Positions 48,413-58,350 of a stretch of DNA of 64,000 nt are shown here, piece after piece (position 1 is the first letter of the stretch; the number at the start of each line of letters is the position of its first letter). Source of the stretch: Desulfuromonadales bacterium. Lineage in GTDB: Bacteria; Desulfobacterota; Desulfuromonadia; Geobacterales; Pseudopelobacteraceae. The position numbers were made by a program, and so were the translations under genes. The DNA lies in NCBI GenBank assembly GCA_013377095.1, contig JACAAY010000006.1, positions 18,940-82,939 on the forward strand, given 5' to 3'. The notes below the pieces were generated by a model. It was not told the DNA's origin. It did no database searches and saw only the letters and a list, made by a program, of their open reading frames with translations.

Positions 48413-49696
48413 TTACCCTTCCAGCAACAATTCTTCAGGTTCCTCAACAAACTCCTTAACCCTGCGCAGGAAACCGACCGCCTCGCGGCCGTCGATGATG
48501 CGATGATCGTAGGAAAGCGCCAGATACATCATGGGGCGGATGACAATCTGACCGTCACGGACAACCGGACGTTCCTGAATGGCGTGCATACCAAGCACCC
48601 CGCTCTGGGGGGGATTGAGAATCGGCGTTGAAAGTAGCGAGCCATACACACCACCGTTTGAAATGGTAAAAGTACCCCCCTCCAGATCACTAATGGTTAA
48701 ACGGTTGTGCTGGATCTTATCAACAAAGTCAGTAATGGACTTATCGATTTCAAACAGTCGCAGCTGGTCGGCATTTCGCAGGATTGGGACGACCAACCCC
48801 TTTTCGGCGCCGACGGCAATCCCGATGTCGTAATAGTTATGATAAACAATATCGTTACCGTCAATTCGGGCGTTCACTGCCGGAAACTCCTTGAGCGCCT
48901 GGACGCAGGCTTTAACAAAAAACGGCATTAGCCCCAACTTGACACCGTGTCGCTGGATAAAATGATCGCGGAACTTTTCACGAAGATGATTAACCCGACC
49001 CAAATCAGCTTCATTAAACGATGTCAGCATGGCGGTTTGTTGGCGCGCAGCCAGGAGCCGATCCGCAATCTTTCTACGGAGGGGCGACAGGGGGGTGCGC
49101 TGCTCGTTGAGAGTGTCAGGATAGGATGGAACAATACTGGCAGAGTCTGAAGGGACAGAATCAAAGTGGCTTGTGAGAGTTGTTGCAGATGGTTTCTGTG
49201 ACGCTTCTGAAAGCAACGCGTCTGTTGCTAAAGCCTGTGATTCAGGTTCAGACTCCCAGCTCAGTTTTTCCTGGATATGTCCTTTAACATCATCCGGCAA
49301 GATCCGTCCTCCCTTGCCCGTTGCCGAGACCAGTTCGGGATGTATACCCGCCGTACGCATCTCGAGCCGCGCAGAGGGGGATGACACGGTACTTCTGATG
49401 GCCAGATCCCGTTGCAATGGAGTGATTTCAGCTGCCGCAACAGACGTTGAAGACAGTGTTGCATCTGCCAGCACCGCGATCTCCCCAATCACGGTTCCGA
49501 TAGGAACCGTAGTTCCCTGGGTAACCTGAATAAAAAGAACTCCTGAAGCTTCCGCATTCAGGTCAAGTGTGATCTTATCGGTTTCAATCTCGCAGAGCGT
49601 CTCATCCTTAGAAACAGTATCGCCATTATTTTTAAGCCACTTGGCAACCAAAGCTTCATGTACGGATTCACCTACTTCGGGGATTTTTATTTCCAT
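48413..49696 (-). CDS. sucB: 2-oxoglutarate dehydrogenase E2 (dihydrolipoyl succinyltransferase)
   Basis: The 427-residue protein has an N-terminal lipoyl domain with the modified Lys41 in ETDKITLD, a Pro/Ser/Ala linker, a peripheral subunit-binding region near residue 115 ([19 protein letters not shown]) and a catalytic domain with [16 protein letters not shown]. SucB is the best fit; a branched-chain E2 cannot be ruled out entirely. The E1 gene (sucA), normally adjacent, is not in the neighbourhood; nifS lies upstream. Confidence 0.88.
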   Translation of the reverse strand: MEIKIPEVGESVHEALVAKWLKNNGDTVSKDETLCEIETDKITLDLNAEASGVLFIQVTQGTTVPIGTVIGEIAVLADATLSSTSVAAAEITPLQRDLAIRSTVSSPSARLEMRTAGIHPELVSATGKGGRILPDDVKGHIQEKLSWESEPESQALATDALLSEASQKPSATTLTSHFDSVPSDSASIVPSYPDTLNEQRTPLSPLRRKIADRLLAARQQTAMLTSFNEADLGRVNHLREKFRDHFIQRHGVKLGLMPFFVKACVQALKEFPAVNARIDGNDIVYHNYYDIGIAVGAEKGLVVPILRNADQLRLFEIDKSITDFVDKIQHNRLTISDLEGGTFTISNGGVYGSLLSTPILNPPQSGVLGMHAIQERPVVRDGQIVIRPMMYLALSYDHRIIDGREAVGFLRRVKEFVEEPEELLLEG

Positions 49697-49862
49697 GGGT
49701 TACTCCACAGTTGACACAACCAGGCTTTCTGGAAAAATGTGCACACCGCATCAACAGTGCACTCATTGTATGATCAGATTCCCTTGCTTGTAAAATAAGG
49801 CGAATTGCAGCAGTTGTTGCGCACATTTTATATCATTTCAGCCATTTCTCCAGCAAAAACAA

Positions 49863-49883
49863 AGGGCGACCAAAGGCCGCCCT
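49863..49883 (-). terminator. Rho-independent terminator of nifUS
   Basis: AGGGCG (49863-49868) pairs with CGCCCT (49878-49883); on the minus strand it is followed by TTGTTTTT. It lies 30 bases after the nifS stop and before sucB, and is also the only notable element in the gap 49697-49912. Confidence 0.75.
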
Positions 49884-49912
49884 CACTGATACCATGTATC
49901 CACCACACAAAG

Positions 49913-51088
49913 CTACACTTTGGCCTTGAGATATTCTCTACCAAAGGGGGACATCTGCCGAAGTCGATCAATAATGGGCGGCATTTCGCGAACCACCCTG
50001 TCAATTTCGGCATCGGTGGTGTAACGGGAGAGAGAAAACCGGACAGAACCATGGGCGCAGGTAAAGGGAACACCCATGGCGCGTAAAACATGGGACGGTT
50101 CAAGAGAACCTGAAGTACAGGCGCTGCCAGATGATGCACAGACACCCAGCTCAGACAAGAGCATCAGGATTGATTCACCTTCCACAAATTCAAAGGCAAT
50201 CGAAAGCGTATTGGGGAGGCGATCGGCCAGACCACCGTTGATGCGTGCGTGGGGAATGGCTTCCATAAGAGCGGATTGCAGACGATCCCGCATGGCCCTG
50301 ACCTGGGTATTCTCGAACGACATTTGCTGTGCGGCCAGTTCACATGCCTTGCCGAGTGCTATGATGGCAGCGGTATTTTCCGTTCCGGCGCGGCGGCTCT
50401 TTTCCTGGTGGCCGCCCACTAGAAACGGGCGATAGGGCGTACCCCGGCGCACATACAGCACACCAATCCCTTTGGGTGCATGCAGCTTGTGGCCCGAAAT
50501 GGACAGCATATCTACGTCTGAATGCGCCATATCAATCGGGATCTTGCCAACAGCCTGAACCGCATCGGTGTGAAAGAGTGCACCCTTGGCCTTGGCAATG
50601 GCCGCTGCCTCCTCAACCGGAAAGATGACACCGGTTTCATTGTTGGCCCACATCAGCGAAACTACGGCGGTATCAGTATCAACAGCAGCCTTGTATTCAT
50701 CCATGTTCAAGCGCCCTTCCCCATCAACACCGATCTCCGAAACACGGTATCCCTTCTGGCTCAGATTGCGGCACTGGGTCAGAACCGCGGGATGTTCAAC
50801 ACGCGATGTTATCACATGGCGACGATCAGGAAAAACCTCGAGAGCAGAACGTATGGCGGCATTATCGCTCTCGGTGCCACAGGCGGTGAAAATAATTTCC
50901 TCGGGAGATGCGCCCAACAGAGCTGCAACGCGGTTCCTGGCTTCAACCACCTTTCCCTGTACCTGTCCGCCAAAAAAGTGCATGGAACTGGGATTGCCGT
51001 ACAACTCGCAAAAATAGGGTCGCATTTCTTCAAAAACCGCTTCGTCGACCTTGGTCGTTGCATTGTTATCGAGATAGATTTCTTTCAC
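49913..51088 (-). CDS. nifS: Cysteine desulfurase, NifS type
   Basis: Supplies sulfur for iron-sulfur cluster assembly on NifU. The 391-residue PLP enzyme has Lys201 in ISGHKLHAPKG, NNETGVI, and the catalytic Cys324 in SSGSACTSGSLEPSH. The Cys position and loop sequence fit the NifS/IscS group (C325 in Azotobacter NifS). The ATG overlaps the nifU stop by 4 bases. Confidence 0.94.
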   Translation of the reverse strand: MKEIYLDNNATTKVDEAVFEEMRPYFCELYGNPSSMHFFGGQVQGKVVEARNRVAALLGASPEEIIFTACGTESDNAAIRSALEVFPDRRHVITSRVEHPAVLTQCRNLSQKGYRVSEIGVDGEGRLNMDEYKAAVDTDTAVVSLMWANNETGVIFPVEEAAAIAKAKGALFHTDAVQAVGKIPIDMAHSDVDMLSISGHKLHAPKGIGVLYVRRGTPYRPFLVGGHQEKSRRAGTENTAAIIALGKACELAAQQMSFENTQVRAMRDRLQSALMEAIPHARINGGLADRLPNTLSIAFEFVEGESILMLLSELGVCASSGSACTSGSLEPSHVLRAMGVPFTCAHGSVRFSLSRYTTDAEIDRVVREMPPIIDRLRQMSPFGREYLKAKV

Positions 51089-51957
51089 GCAACAACCTCC
51101 TCGACCACGATGTCTTCAGCCACCAGGTCACGAAGTTTGTGCTCAACCATGCGTGCAGTATTGCCGGATGAGGCGCAACCCGCACAGGCCTTACGAAATG
51201 CCACCTGTACTTTTGACCCATCGATATCGATCAACTCCAGATCGCCGCCATCGGCCCATAACAGCGGCCGGATATCACGCTCCAGCACTTCCTGGATCAT
51301 CTGCATTTTTTTCATATTGGACAGTTTTTCGGGACGTTTGCGCGGCTGAGCCTGGGCTTCCCCCAATACCTGTGCAATCAATTCCTTGATCTTGGGAATA
51401 CAGCCACCGCATGCTCCACCGGCTTTTGTAAAGTGAGTTACCTGTTCAGACGTAGTCAACTTGTTTGTTTCAATAACCTTTTTCAAAAAAGTATCGGTTA
51501 TGCCAAAACATTTACAGACCAGTTCACCCTCAAAATCAGGGTAGGCATGGCCATGGTCATGTTCACTGTCGTGAATGGGGATAGGCTCTCCGCGATACTT
51601 GGCAATGGCAACCTCCAAAGCCTCCTGTCCCATCACCGAGCAGTGCATTTTTTCTTCGGGCAATCCCCCCAGAAACTCGGCAATATCCTGATTACTGATT
51701 GCAAGAGCCTCTTCGAGAGTTTTACCCTTGAGCATTTCGGTCAAAGCCGATGAAGAGGCAATGGCGCTGGCGCAGCCAAAGGTCTGAAACTTGGCATCCA
51801 CGATCTTGTCCTTATCATCGTCCAGCTTGAGATACAGTTTAAGGGCATCGCCACAGGCCAGACTACCCACTTCGCCAACGGCATCGGCATCAGGAATATC
51901 CCCGACATTACGGGGGTTCAAAAAATGATCTTTCACAATTGGTGTATAATCCCACAT
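51085..51957 (-). CDS. nifU: Fe-S cluster scaffold NifU
   Basis: The 290-residue protein has the NifU architecture: an IscU-like domain with cysteines in LACGDALKL, FGCASAIASSSA and MHCSVMG, a BFD-like [2Fe-2S] domain (KCFGI, GGACGGC) at about 140-200, and a C-terminal NFU domain with CAGCASSG. It is translationally coupled to nifS. In this group the pair also serves general Fe-S assembly, so it does not by itself prove nitrogen fixation. Confidence 0.95.
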   Translation of the reverse strand: MWDYTPIVKDHFLNPRNVGDIPDADAVGEVGSLACGDALKLYLKLDDDKDKIVDAKFQTFGCASAIASSSALTEMLKGKTLEEALAISNQDIAEFLGGLPEEKMHCSVMGQEALEVAIAKYRGEPIPIHDSEHDHGHAYPDFEGELVCKCFGITDTFLKKVIETNKLTTSEQVTHFTKAGGACGGCIPKIKELIAQVLGEAQAQPRKRPEKLSNMKKMQMIQEVLERDIRPLLWADGGDLELIDIDGSKVQVAFRKACAGCASSGNTARMVEHKLRDLVAEDIVVEEVVA

Positions 51958-51988
51958 TGGTGTTACCTCCGGAAACTCTGAATATGAT

Positions 51989-53407
51989 CTAGCTGCAAAT
52001 ATAAGCTCGCCCCGCCTCCATTACCTGGGTAAGGCGTGCCTCTGAAGATGCTTCACCATAAAGACGGACCACCGGTTCGGTGCCCGATTTTCGGAAAAGC
52101 ATCCAACTGCCATCGTCCAACAACAACTTGGTCCCATCAATACTGATAATCTTCGTGATCTTCGTCCCTGCTATCTCCGCGGGCAGAGAGGCCATCTTGG
52201 TTGCATAGGACTTTTCCAGCTCGGATGACAACTTGAGGTTGTCACGTCGGGTAACAAAGCATCCCACTTCCCCATAAAGCCGTTCAAGCAGCTCGCGAAC
52301 GGTTTTGCCCTCACGGGCCACCATTTCAGCAACCAGGAAACAGGCCAGGAGACCGTCCTTCTCAGGCACATGCCCCTTGATGGAAAGACCTGCGCTCTCT
52401 TCGCCTCCGATGATAATCTTATCCTGACTGATAAGTTCTCCGATGTATTTAAAACCGACCGGTGTCTCGTAAAGCGGGATGCCATGCTTCTTTGCAACAG
52501 CATCTACAAGATGTGAAGTTGCTACGCTTCGTGCAACACCACCCTCCATCCGGCGAAAACGTATCAGATAGTCCAGCAGAAGAGCAATGATGTAGTTGGG
52601 TTCAATAAAACTGCCGTCTGCATCCAAAATACCAAAACGGTCACCATCGCCATCGGTAGCCAGACCGAGACGGATCTCAGGGCTATTTTTCACGAGGGAG
52701 ATGAAATCAGGAATATGGCTTTCTGACGGCTCGGGAGGTTGCCCGCCAAAGTAAGGATCAAGATGGTTGTTAATAATCTGGTATGGAACAGCGTGGCGAC
52801 TCAACGGAGTATCAAGGTAACCTCGTCCGGTACCATAGAGTGGGTTCAAAGCCACTGTGCCCAGCTTTTTCATGACGTCAAAATCAACTTTCCGCTCAAG
52901 TTCCTTCAGATATTCTTCACGGGGATCGATCAAGACCAGCAGACCACTCTGTTCTGCATCCGTTAAAGTCGGTTGTTGATAGCATACTGTTCCGAGCAGC
53001 ACATTTGCCCTGCGCTCAATATCACCAGTTGTCGCAGGTAACGCAGGCCCGCCCCAAGATGGTGAAAACTTGACACCATTGTATTCAGGCGGATTATGAC
53101 TGGCCGTGAAATTGATGCCACCGGCAGTTTTCCGTCGCAGAATTTCAAAGGAGATCACCGGCGTGGGGGTGTCGCGCTCACACAAATAAGCGGTGATCCC
53201 CTCACCTGCCAGTACTCGCGAAGCTTCCTGCGCAAAACGCTGGCCCATAAAGCGGGTATCACAGCTGACAATAACACCTCTGTGCTGTTCTCCCGAAGCT
53301 TTGAGATTATCTGCAATTGCCTTGATGACTACCTTGACATTATCAAAGGTAAAATCTTCACCAAGAATTCCACGCCAACCGGATGTACCAAAGGTAATAC
53401 GCGTCAT
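51989..53407 (-). CDS. Alpha-D-phosphohexomutase (phosphoglucomutase/phosphomannomutase)
   Basis: The 472-residue enzyme has the phosphoserine loop TASHNPPEYNG, the metal loop DGDGDRFG, the sugar loop GGEESAGLS and the C-terminal phosphate loop RKSGTEPVVRLYGE. The frame starts at 53515, but the ATG at 53407 has AAGGGGG upstream and begins at MTRITFGTSGWRG, the family N-terminus. Glucose and mannose specificity cannot be told by eye. Confidence 0.93.
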   Translation of the reverse strand: MTRITFGTSGWRGILGEDFTFDNVKVVIKAIADNLKASGEQHRGVIVSCDTRFMGQRFAQEASRVLAGEGITAYLCERDTPTPVISFEILRRKTAGGINFTASHNPPEYNGVKFSPSWGGPALPATTGDIERRANVLLGTVCYQQPTLTDAEQSGLLVLIDPREEYLKELERKVDFDVMKKLGTVALNPLYGTGRGYLDTPLSRHAVPYQIINNHLDPYFGGQPPEPSESHIPDFISLVKNSPEIRLGLATDGDGDRFGILDADGSFIEPNYIIALLLDYLIRFRRMEGGVARSVATSHLVDAVAKKHGIPLYETPVGFKYIGELISQDKIIIGGEESAGLSIKGHVPEKDGLLACFLVAEMVAREGKTVRELLERLYGEVGCFVTRRDNLKLSSELEKSYATKMASLPAEIAGTKITKIISIDGTKLLLDDGSWMLFRKSGTEPVVRLYGEASSEARLTQVMEAGRAYICS

Positions 53408-53711
53408 GATAGCAAACCCCCTTAAAAAAACAAGCCATCCGCAGAACGAATGGCAATAATGATAACTACATAGGCCATTCTTGAATTTTAAAGTGATGCC
53501 ATTTGGGCTCATCACCAGGTTTCATTTTCTTGGTGTAAACCAAAAACAGAACACAAACAAATCCGAAATAAATCATCGAATCAATTAAAAGCAGTTGAAC
53601 AAGAAGTTCACTGAACAGCAACGAAAAAAGACAGCTTTTGTCGTATTAGAGTAATACATCCTTAAGCCATACGTCAAGTTAAAGAGCCGTATAAACTCAG
53701 GATTTTTCTTA
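53408..53711. other. Intergenic stretch between mutase and PxxKW genes
   Basis: An AT-rich, non-coding stretch upstream of both the minus-strand mutase gene and the plus-strand PxxKW gene. I see no RNA gene or clear repeat. The PxxKW promoter lies at its right end. Confidence 0.5.
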
Positions 53712-53740
53712 TTGACTTTGTAAGCTCATACTTGTTACAT
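53712..53740 (+). promoter_or_regulatory. Sigma-70 promoter of the PxxKW gene
   Basis: TTGACT (53712-53717), 17-base spacer, TTACAT (53735-53740). Expected start near 53747, with the ATG at 53780 and AGGAGG in between (about 53767). Confidence 0.6.
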
Positions 53741-53779
53741 TGAAAATCTAATTACGAACGCAAATCAGGAGGATGAAGC

Positions 53780-54073
53780 ATGCAGTGTCAGACAGTACTT
53801 CCAGGTACCGAATGTACCTTTTGGGGCAAACAGGGCTGTATCTTTACGGACGGATCTTGCCAGACTATCGTGGATAACTGTGAAGGTTGCGACCGGATCG
53901 TTTCCGGTTCAATTGGCCAAGTATGTTCGGCCTATCCCGCACCTGCAAAAAAATGGCTGAACGGAATATGTAATTTTGCATCCCATGTCAAAATTGAGAT
54001 CAAAGTTGATGACCTCAAGGTTAATCCGCTCAAAGCTTCCAAGAAGGCCTCCGGTGGTAGCAAGAAGAAATAA
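53780..54073 (+). CDS. PxxKW family cysteine-rich protein
   Basis: The 97-residue protein has Cys-rich pairs (MQCQTVLPGTECTFW, GCIFTDGSC, NCEGCDRIV, QVCSAYP) followed by the name-giving PAPAKKW, then a basic tail (KKASGGSKKK). It has no signal peptide. The family is common in deltaproteobacteria with no known role; the Cys spacing suggests metal or Fe-S binding. It has its own promoter and terminator. Confidence 0.88.
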   Translation: MQCQTVLPGTECTFWGKQGCIFTDGSCQTIVDNCEGCDRIVSGSIGQVCSAYPAPAKKWLNGICNFASHVKIEIKVDDLKVNPLKASKKASGGSKKK

Positions 54074-54098
54074 AGAGCTACACAGCGTTGTCATACAG

Positions 54099-54122
54099 AA
54101 GGGGGATTTCCATATCCCCCTT
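54099..54122 (+). terminator. Rho-independent terminator of the PxxKW gene
   Basis: AAGGGGGAT (54099-54107) pairs with ATCCCCCTT (54114-54122) around a 6-base loop, followed by a T-run. Confidence 0.92.
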
Positions 54123-54194
54123 TTTTTGTGCCCGGAAACCTGTTACAAAAAATAACGTGCCGCCTTTCCCACCAAGAGAGTTGAGCCACTGAAT

Positions 54195-55022
54195 TCAGTC
54201 CGTTGGCAGAAAAACAAACTCGGGAACTCTTACAATCAATCCAGCTTCCACAGCCAGCTGAAAGTAACGTTTTAATCCAGCCAGATGCTCTTCGGACAAG
54301 TCATAGCAGATATTGTTCCTCCAATATTCCAGAAGCAACTCAGCCCCCATCCAGTTTCTCTCAGGTGACACCTGGACAATGTGCTCAAGATGTTCCCTGG
54401 CGTACACTTTGGCGTGATAGAGTTGCTGACTCAGACGTTTCAACTCATCTCCATGATTCTTGAACGACTCCCGTGTGGTCAGCCAAAGCGCAAAGACAAA
54501 CGGTTCCCCTGTCCAGTCAGACCAGAGTTCACCCAAATCATATACAAACATGTTGGGTAGCACCCGGGATGCCCGTAACGCGGCGTCGCCAATCAACAAC
54601 AACGCAGCGGCTCCACGCAAATCACTCGGATCGGACTGGTCGGTCACTTGATAGGAACAGTCACAACCATATCTAATTTGAAGCAATATTTTCAGGAGAT
54701 TGACTGAGGTTGCCGATTCTGAGCTGAGGAGTACCGTTTTTCCATCCAGGTCATGTATCGGTAGAGATGAAAAGAGCAGCACACTTAGAACAGCGCCCCA
54801 GCTACTGATTGAAATATCGGGAAGGATCAGAAACTGATCAGCGTGGGTCGAAAAGGTTATTGAGGAAGAGGGACACACATCAATATCACAAGATGCCAGC
54901 AAACTGTTCAGATAGGACGGAACACCGACAATATACTGGTAGTCACTTGCGGGATAGAGTTTATGCAGCGCGTGAAAAACCGGGGTGCAGTTGGCGTATT
55001 CTATGCGTCCGATTCGTATCAT
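54195..55022 (-). CDS. mqnA: Chorismate dehydratase MqnA (futalosine pathway)
   Basis: First step of the futalosine route to menaquinone, making 3-enolpyruvylbenzoate from chorismate. The 275-residue protein has the periplasmic-binding-protein-like fold of the DUF178 family: RIGRIEYANCTPVFHALH, SSSITFSTHADQFLILPD, then LIGDAAL and LGELWSDWTGEPFVFALW. The ATG overlaps the tolC stop by one base. It fits with the shikimate genes at 60-64 kb, which supply chorismate, and with ispB. Confidence 0.9.
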   Translation of the reverse strand: MIRIGRIEYANCTPVFHALHKLYPASDYQYIVGVPSYLNSLLASCDIDVCPSSSITFSTHADQFLILPDISISSWGAVLSVLLFSSLPIHDLDGKTVLLSSESATSVNLLKILLQIRYGCDCSYQVTDQSDPSDLRGAAALLLIGDAALRASRVLPNMFVYDLGELWSDWTGEPFVFALWLTTRESFKNHGDELKRLSQQLYHAKVYAREHLEHIVQVSPERNWMGAELLLEYWRNNICYDLSEEHLAGLKRYFQLAVEAGLIVRVPEFVFLPTD

Positions 55023-56509
55023 CAGCGAGTGTTTGTATAGAGCTTGTCCGCATCACCCTCAACGACGCGGACACCTTCCATTTCAAGAAGTTCTCCGGTA
55101 ACTTGCAAGTGACGGGTAATGGCATCGTTATATGCAACCGCCGCAGTTATCTGATTATTCTTGGCCGTGGCAAGATCGTTTTCAACATCAAGCACGTCTC
55201 TGGTAGTTGCCAACCCGACCTCATTTTTCCTCATAAAGGCCCGCAGACGCTCTTCCGCGAAGGCACGCCCCCGATCTGCCACCTCAATCTGTTTATAGGC
55301 GCTCTTTATGGACCGTATGGAGTTCAACACATCATTGATTGCACTCTGCTCAAGACTTCGTATCTGCAAAGTGGTCTGAGCATTTTTGAGACGACTCTTG
55401 CGGTAGTCGTTTTCCGCGGCGTGATTTCCCAGCGGGTAGCTGAACACAAGTCCCACACTCCAGGCTGGAAAATCAATACTGCCTATTCTTTCCATGTCTC
55501 CTCCATAACTGTGGTCCTGGCCGACCAGAGAACCGGAAAGTACCAACGAAAGATCGGGTCTGATATTATTACTGAAAACACGAGTCTGGAGTTCACTGAT
55601 ATCCAGGTTCCGCTTCAGCTCTTTAATATCCGGACGCATCAGGGCATGTCGTATGGCTTCATCCTGATCGGGGAGGTATTGTTCCTTGCGTGGGAGATCC
55701 GTAACAACTATTTCAGCCGTGCTGCTGATCTGCAGGAGCAATCGCAGACTATCCACTTGATCACTGACACTCTTCTCCGCGTCAATCAGGTCTTTCTCCC
55801 GCGATGTTACCCCGAATTCAGCATTTAGAATTTCCATGGCAGGCAGTACACCCGCACCAACCCTGGCTTTGGTTTCGCTAAGTATTTTGCGTGCCAGCGC
55901 CAGAGACACCTTTCTGACCTCAAGCTGCTCCCGCAGGCTGTAGAGCTTGAAGTAGTCCGTTCTGACCTGGGTAACGGTATTCTGTAAAACATTTTTAAAG
56001 TGTTCCAGTGAGGCAAATTTGGATAGACGCGCTATTGAAATGTTGATTTCAATAGCATCACGACCTGCATTTTTCAAGAGGGGCTGACTGATGGAAACAC
56101 CCAGGCTGGACTGCCAAAAACCATTTTGACCTGTGGACGGGTTTACGCTGCTGTAATTATTGTTGAACCCGAGTGAAGCGATGGCGCCGGACCAGAAAAG
56201 CTGGCTTATGGACGTGTTCAACTGGAATGATTGGCCTCTGTTGGAAAAGGTAGTTGAAGTGCTGGAAACTGGATTTGTTGTATCGCTGTAACTTGCCTGT
56301 ATTGTAAGAGAGGGATCGTAAATTGCCCTGTTACGGTTAATTTCGGCTTCAAATTGGGCTGGATTGTACAATTCAGCTCGAACGTCCAAGTTTTTCTCGG
56401 CGGCCATCCGGATGGCCTCACCAAGAGAAAGCCTTATCAACTGGTCTGATGCAATGACATTACTACTCCAGCAGACAATTACGGCAAAGACAATTATTAG
56501 CGTTTTCAC
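55022..56509 (-). CDS. TolC-family outer-membrane efflux protein
   Basis: The 495-residue protein has a signal peptide (core LIIVFAVIVCWSSNV), LRLSLGEAIRMAAEKNLDVR, and two long helical repeats of the outer membrane efflux family (for example QEVGLATTRDVLDVENDLAT-like segment near the end). It forms a trimeric tunnel with an inner-membrane pump and adaptor. No pump gene is adjacent here; the macAB-like set at 11-14 kb is a possible partner. It lies 1 base from mqnA and follows gcvH after a terminator. Confidence 0.88.
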   Translation of the reverse strand: MKTLIIVFAVIVCWSSNVIASDQLIRLSLGEAIRMAAEKNLDVRAELYNPAQFEAEINRNRAIYDPSLTIQASYSDTTNPVSSTSTTFSNRGQSFQLNTSISQLFWSGAIASLGFNNNYSSVNPSTGQNGFWQSSLGVSISQPLLKNAGRDAIEINISIARLSKFASLEHFKNVLQNTVTQVRTDYFKLYSLREQLEVRKVSLALARKILSETKARVGAGVLPAMEILNAEFGVTSREKDLIDAEKSVSDQVDSLRLLLQISSTAEIVVTDLPRKEQYLPDQDEAIRHALMRPDIKELKRNLDISELQTRVFSNNIRPDLSLVLSGSLVGQDHSYGGDMERIGSIDFPAWSVGLVFSYPLGNHAAENDYRKSRLKNAQTTLQIRSLEQSAINDVLNSIRSIKSAYKQIEVADRGRAFAEERLRAFMRKNEVGLATTRDVLDVENDLATAKNNQITAAVAYNDAITRHLQVTGELLEMEGVRVVEGDADKLYTNTR

Positions 56510-56534
56510 TCCAGCTTCCTTTAAAGATGAAAAA

Positions 56535-56559
56535 GGTCGAGAGAGTGTAAATCTCGACC
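56535..56559 (-). terminator. Terminator of the gcvH-accC unit
   Basis: GGTCGAGA (56535-56542) pairs with TCTCGACC (56552-56559) over a 9-base loop; on the minus strand it is followed by TTTTT. It lies 18 bases after the gcvH stop codon. Confidence 0.82.
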
Positions 56560-56577
56560 CTACATACTCAGGTGTGG

Positions 56578-56964
56578 CTAATCCCTGGTCTCCACATAAT
56601 CGGCATAATCATCCGCCGACATCAAGCCCTTCAGGTCATCGATATCAGCAAGCGACACTTCGAGCAACCAGCCGCTGTCGTAGGGGTCATCATTAATCAG
56701 ACCGGGATTGTCCACCACCTCCTGATTTACGCCCTCAACGGTACCGCTGAAAGGGGCGTACAACTCAGACACAGTTTTTCTTCCTTCAATAGTTCCAAAA
56801 GAGTCATCCTGATCGAGATCGTCTCCTTCTTCGGGGAGCTCAACACAGGCAATCAGACCAAGCTCTTCCTGCGCAAAATCCGTTATGCCAATGACAGCCG
56901 TTCCATTTTCAACACGTACCCAGATATGTTCTTTGGAATATTTCAGTTCTTCAGGGAAGTCCAT
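56578..56964 (-). CDS. gcvH: Glycine cleavage H protein (lipoyl carrier)
   Basis: The 128-residue protein has the H-protein pattern YSKEHIWVRVENGTAVIG, the modified Lys63 in IEGRKTVSELYAPFSG, and YDSGWLLEVSL. It is encoded 3 bases after accC with no gcvT or gcvP nearby. The lipoyl carrier may serve lipoate transfer to E2 proteins such as SucB, as well as glycine cleavage; the former is an inference. Confidence 0.9.
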   Translation of the reverse strand: MDFPEELKYSKEHIWVRVENGTAVIGITDFAQEELGLIACVELPEEGDDLDQDDSFGTIEGRKTVSELYAPFSGTVEGVNQEVVDNPGLINDDPYDSGWLLEVSLADIDDLKGLMSADDYADYVETRD

Positions 56965-56967
56965 GGG

Positions 56968-58308
56968 CTACTCCAGTACAATCCGTTCTAAAAAGGATGT
57001 GTCGATATTTCCTTCAATGAAATCCTTGTTTGCCATGATTCTTTTTTGAAAAAAAATGGTAGTCTTGATCCCTTCGATAATATACTCGTCCAGTGCTCGT
57101 GACATGCGCCTGATGGCATCTTCTCGGGTTTCGGCATGGACGATCAGCTTGGCAATCATTGAATCATAATAGGGGACAACGGTATACTGATCATAGACAA
57201 AAGAGTCAACCCGAACACCCAATCCTCCGGGTGGGTGATAGGCAGTGATTTTGCCAGGACAGGGTGTAAACTTGTGTGGGTCTTCGGCGTTTATGCGACA
57301 CTCGATTGCATGACCGTTGATCTTGATATCTTCCTGCCTGTAACGCAACGGGCAACCAGCAGCCGAACGGATCTGTTCTCGCACAATATCCACACCGGTT
57401 ATCATTTCGGTAACAGGATGCTCCACCTGAATGCGTGTATTCATTTCCATAAAAAAGAAATTATTCTGCTTATCAACAAGAAACTCTACCGTTCCAACAC
57501 TGTTGTAGCCAACAGAGGCTGCTGCCTTGACAGCGGCTTCCCCCATGGCCGTGCGCAACTCGGGAGTGCTGATTGTTGAGGGCGCTTCCTCAATCAATTT
57601 TTGGTGACGACGCTGTATGGAACAGTCACGTTCTCCAAGATGAATAACATGGCCATGTTTATCCGCCAGAATCTGAATTTCCACGTGACGCGGGTTTTCG
57701 CAATACTTTTCAATATAAACTTCAGGGTTACCAAAACAGGACTGTGCCTCGGCACGGGCCGTGGTGAATGCATTCGGTAGCGCCGCGGGAGAATGGACAA
57801 TCTTCATACCACGACCGCCACCACCTGCGGTGGCCTTGATGATTACCGGGAAACCTATTTCCTTGGCTATTCTTATGGCGTCTTCAACCGAAGCGACCCC
57901 TTCCTTCGTTCCAGGAAGAATCGGCACCCCTTGTGAAATTACGGCTTGGCGGGCACTGATCTTGTCCCCCATAATCCTCATGCTTTCAGGGCTGGGACCA
58001 ATGAACGTAATGCCACACTTTTCACAGATCTCTGCAAAATCGGCATTTTCCGATAGAAAACCATAGCCTGGATGGATAGCCTCGGCATCGGTCAATTCAG
58101 CGGCACTGATTATTGCATTTATATTCAGATAACTTTGAGCGCTTGAGGCCGGACCGATGCAAACACTCTCATCAGCAAGCTTGACATGCAACGAATTGAT
58201 ATCAGCCTGCGAATAGACCGCCACCGTTTTTATACCCAACTCCTTGCAGGCGCGAATAATGCGTATGGCGATCTCGCCACGGTTGGCGATCAGTATTTTA
58301 TGAAACAT
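56968..58308 (-). CDS. accC: Biotin carboxylase subunit of acetyl-CoA carboxylase
   Basis: ATP-dependent carboxylation of biotin on AccB for fatty acid synthesis. The 446-residue ATP-grasp enzyme starts [20 protein letters not shown] and has the glycine-rich loop [31 protein letters not shown] and the catalytic [15 protein letters not shown]. It is encoded 42 bases after accB. Confidence 0.97.
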   Translation of the reverse strand: MFHKILIANRGEIAIRIIRACKELGIKTVAVYSQADINSLHVKLADESVCIGPASSAQSYLNINAIISAAELTDAEAIHPGYGFLSENADFAEICEKCGITFIGPSPESMRIMGDKISARQAVISQGVPILPGTKEGVASVEDAIRIAKEIGFPVIIKATAGGGGRGMKIVHSPAALPNAFTTARAEAQSCFGNPEVYIEKYCENPRHVEIQILADKHGHVIHLGERDCSIQRRHQKLIEEAPSTISTPELRTAMGEAAVKAAASVGYNSVGTVEFLVDKQNNFFFMEMNTRIQVEHPVTEMITGVDIVREQIRSAAGCPLRYRQEDIKINGHAIECRINAEDPHKFTPCPGKITAYHPPGGLGVRVDSFVYDQYTVVPYYDSMIAKLIVHAETREDAIRRMSRALDEYIIEGIKTTIFFQKRIMANKDFIEGNIDTSFLERIVLE

Positions 58309-58350
58309 GAAAACATAACCCCTTTATGTATACTTCCCAATCTCAAAAAA

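Noticed and set aside
53408..53515. Longer N-terminus of the phosphohexomutase
   Set aside because: The added residues lack family similarity and the start at 53407 has a good ribosome site.
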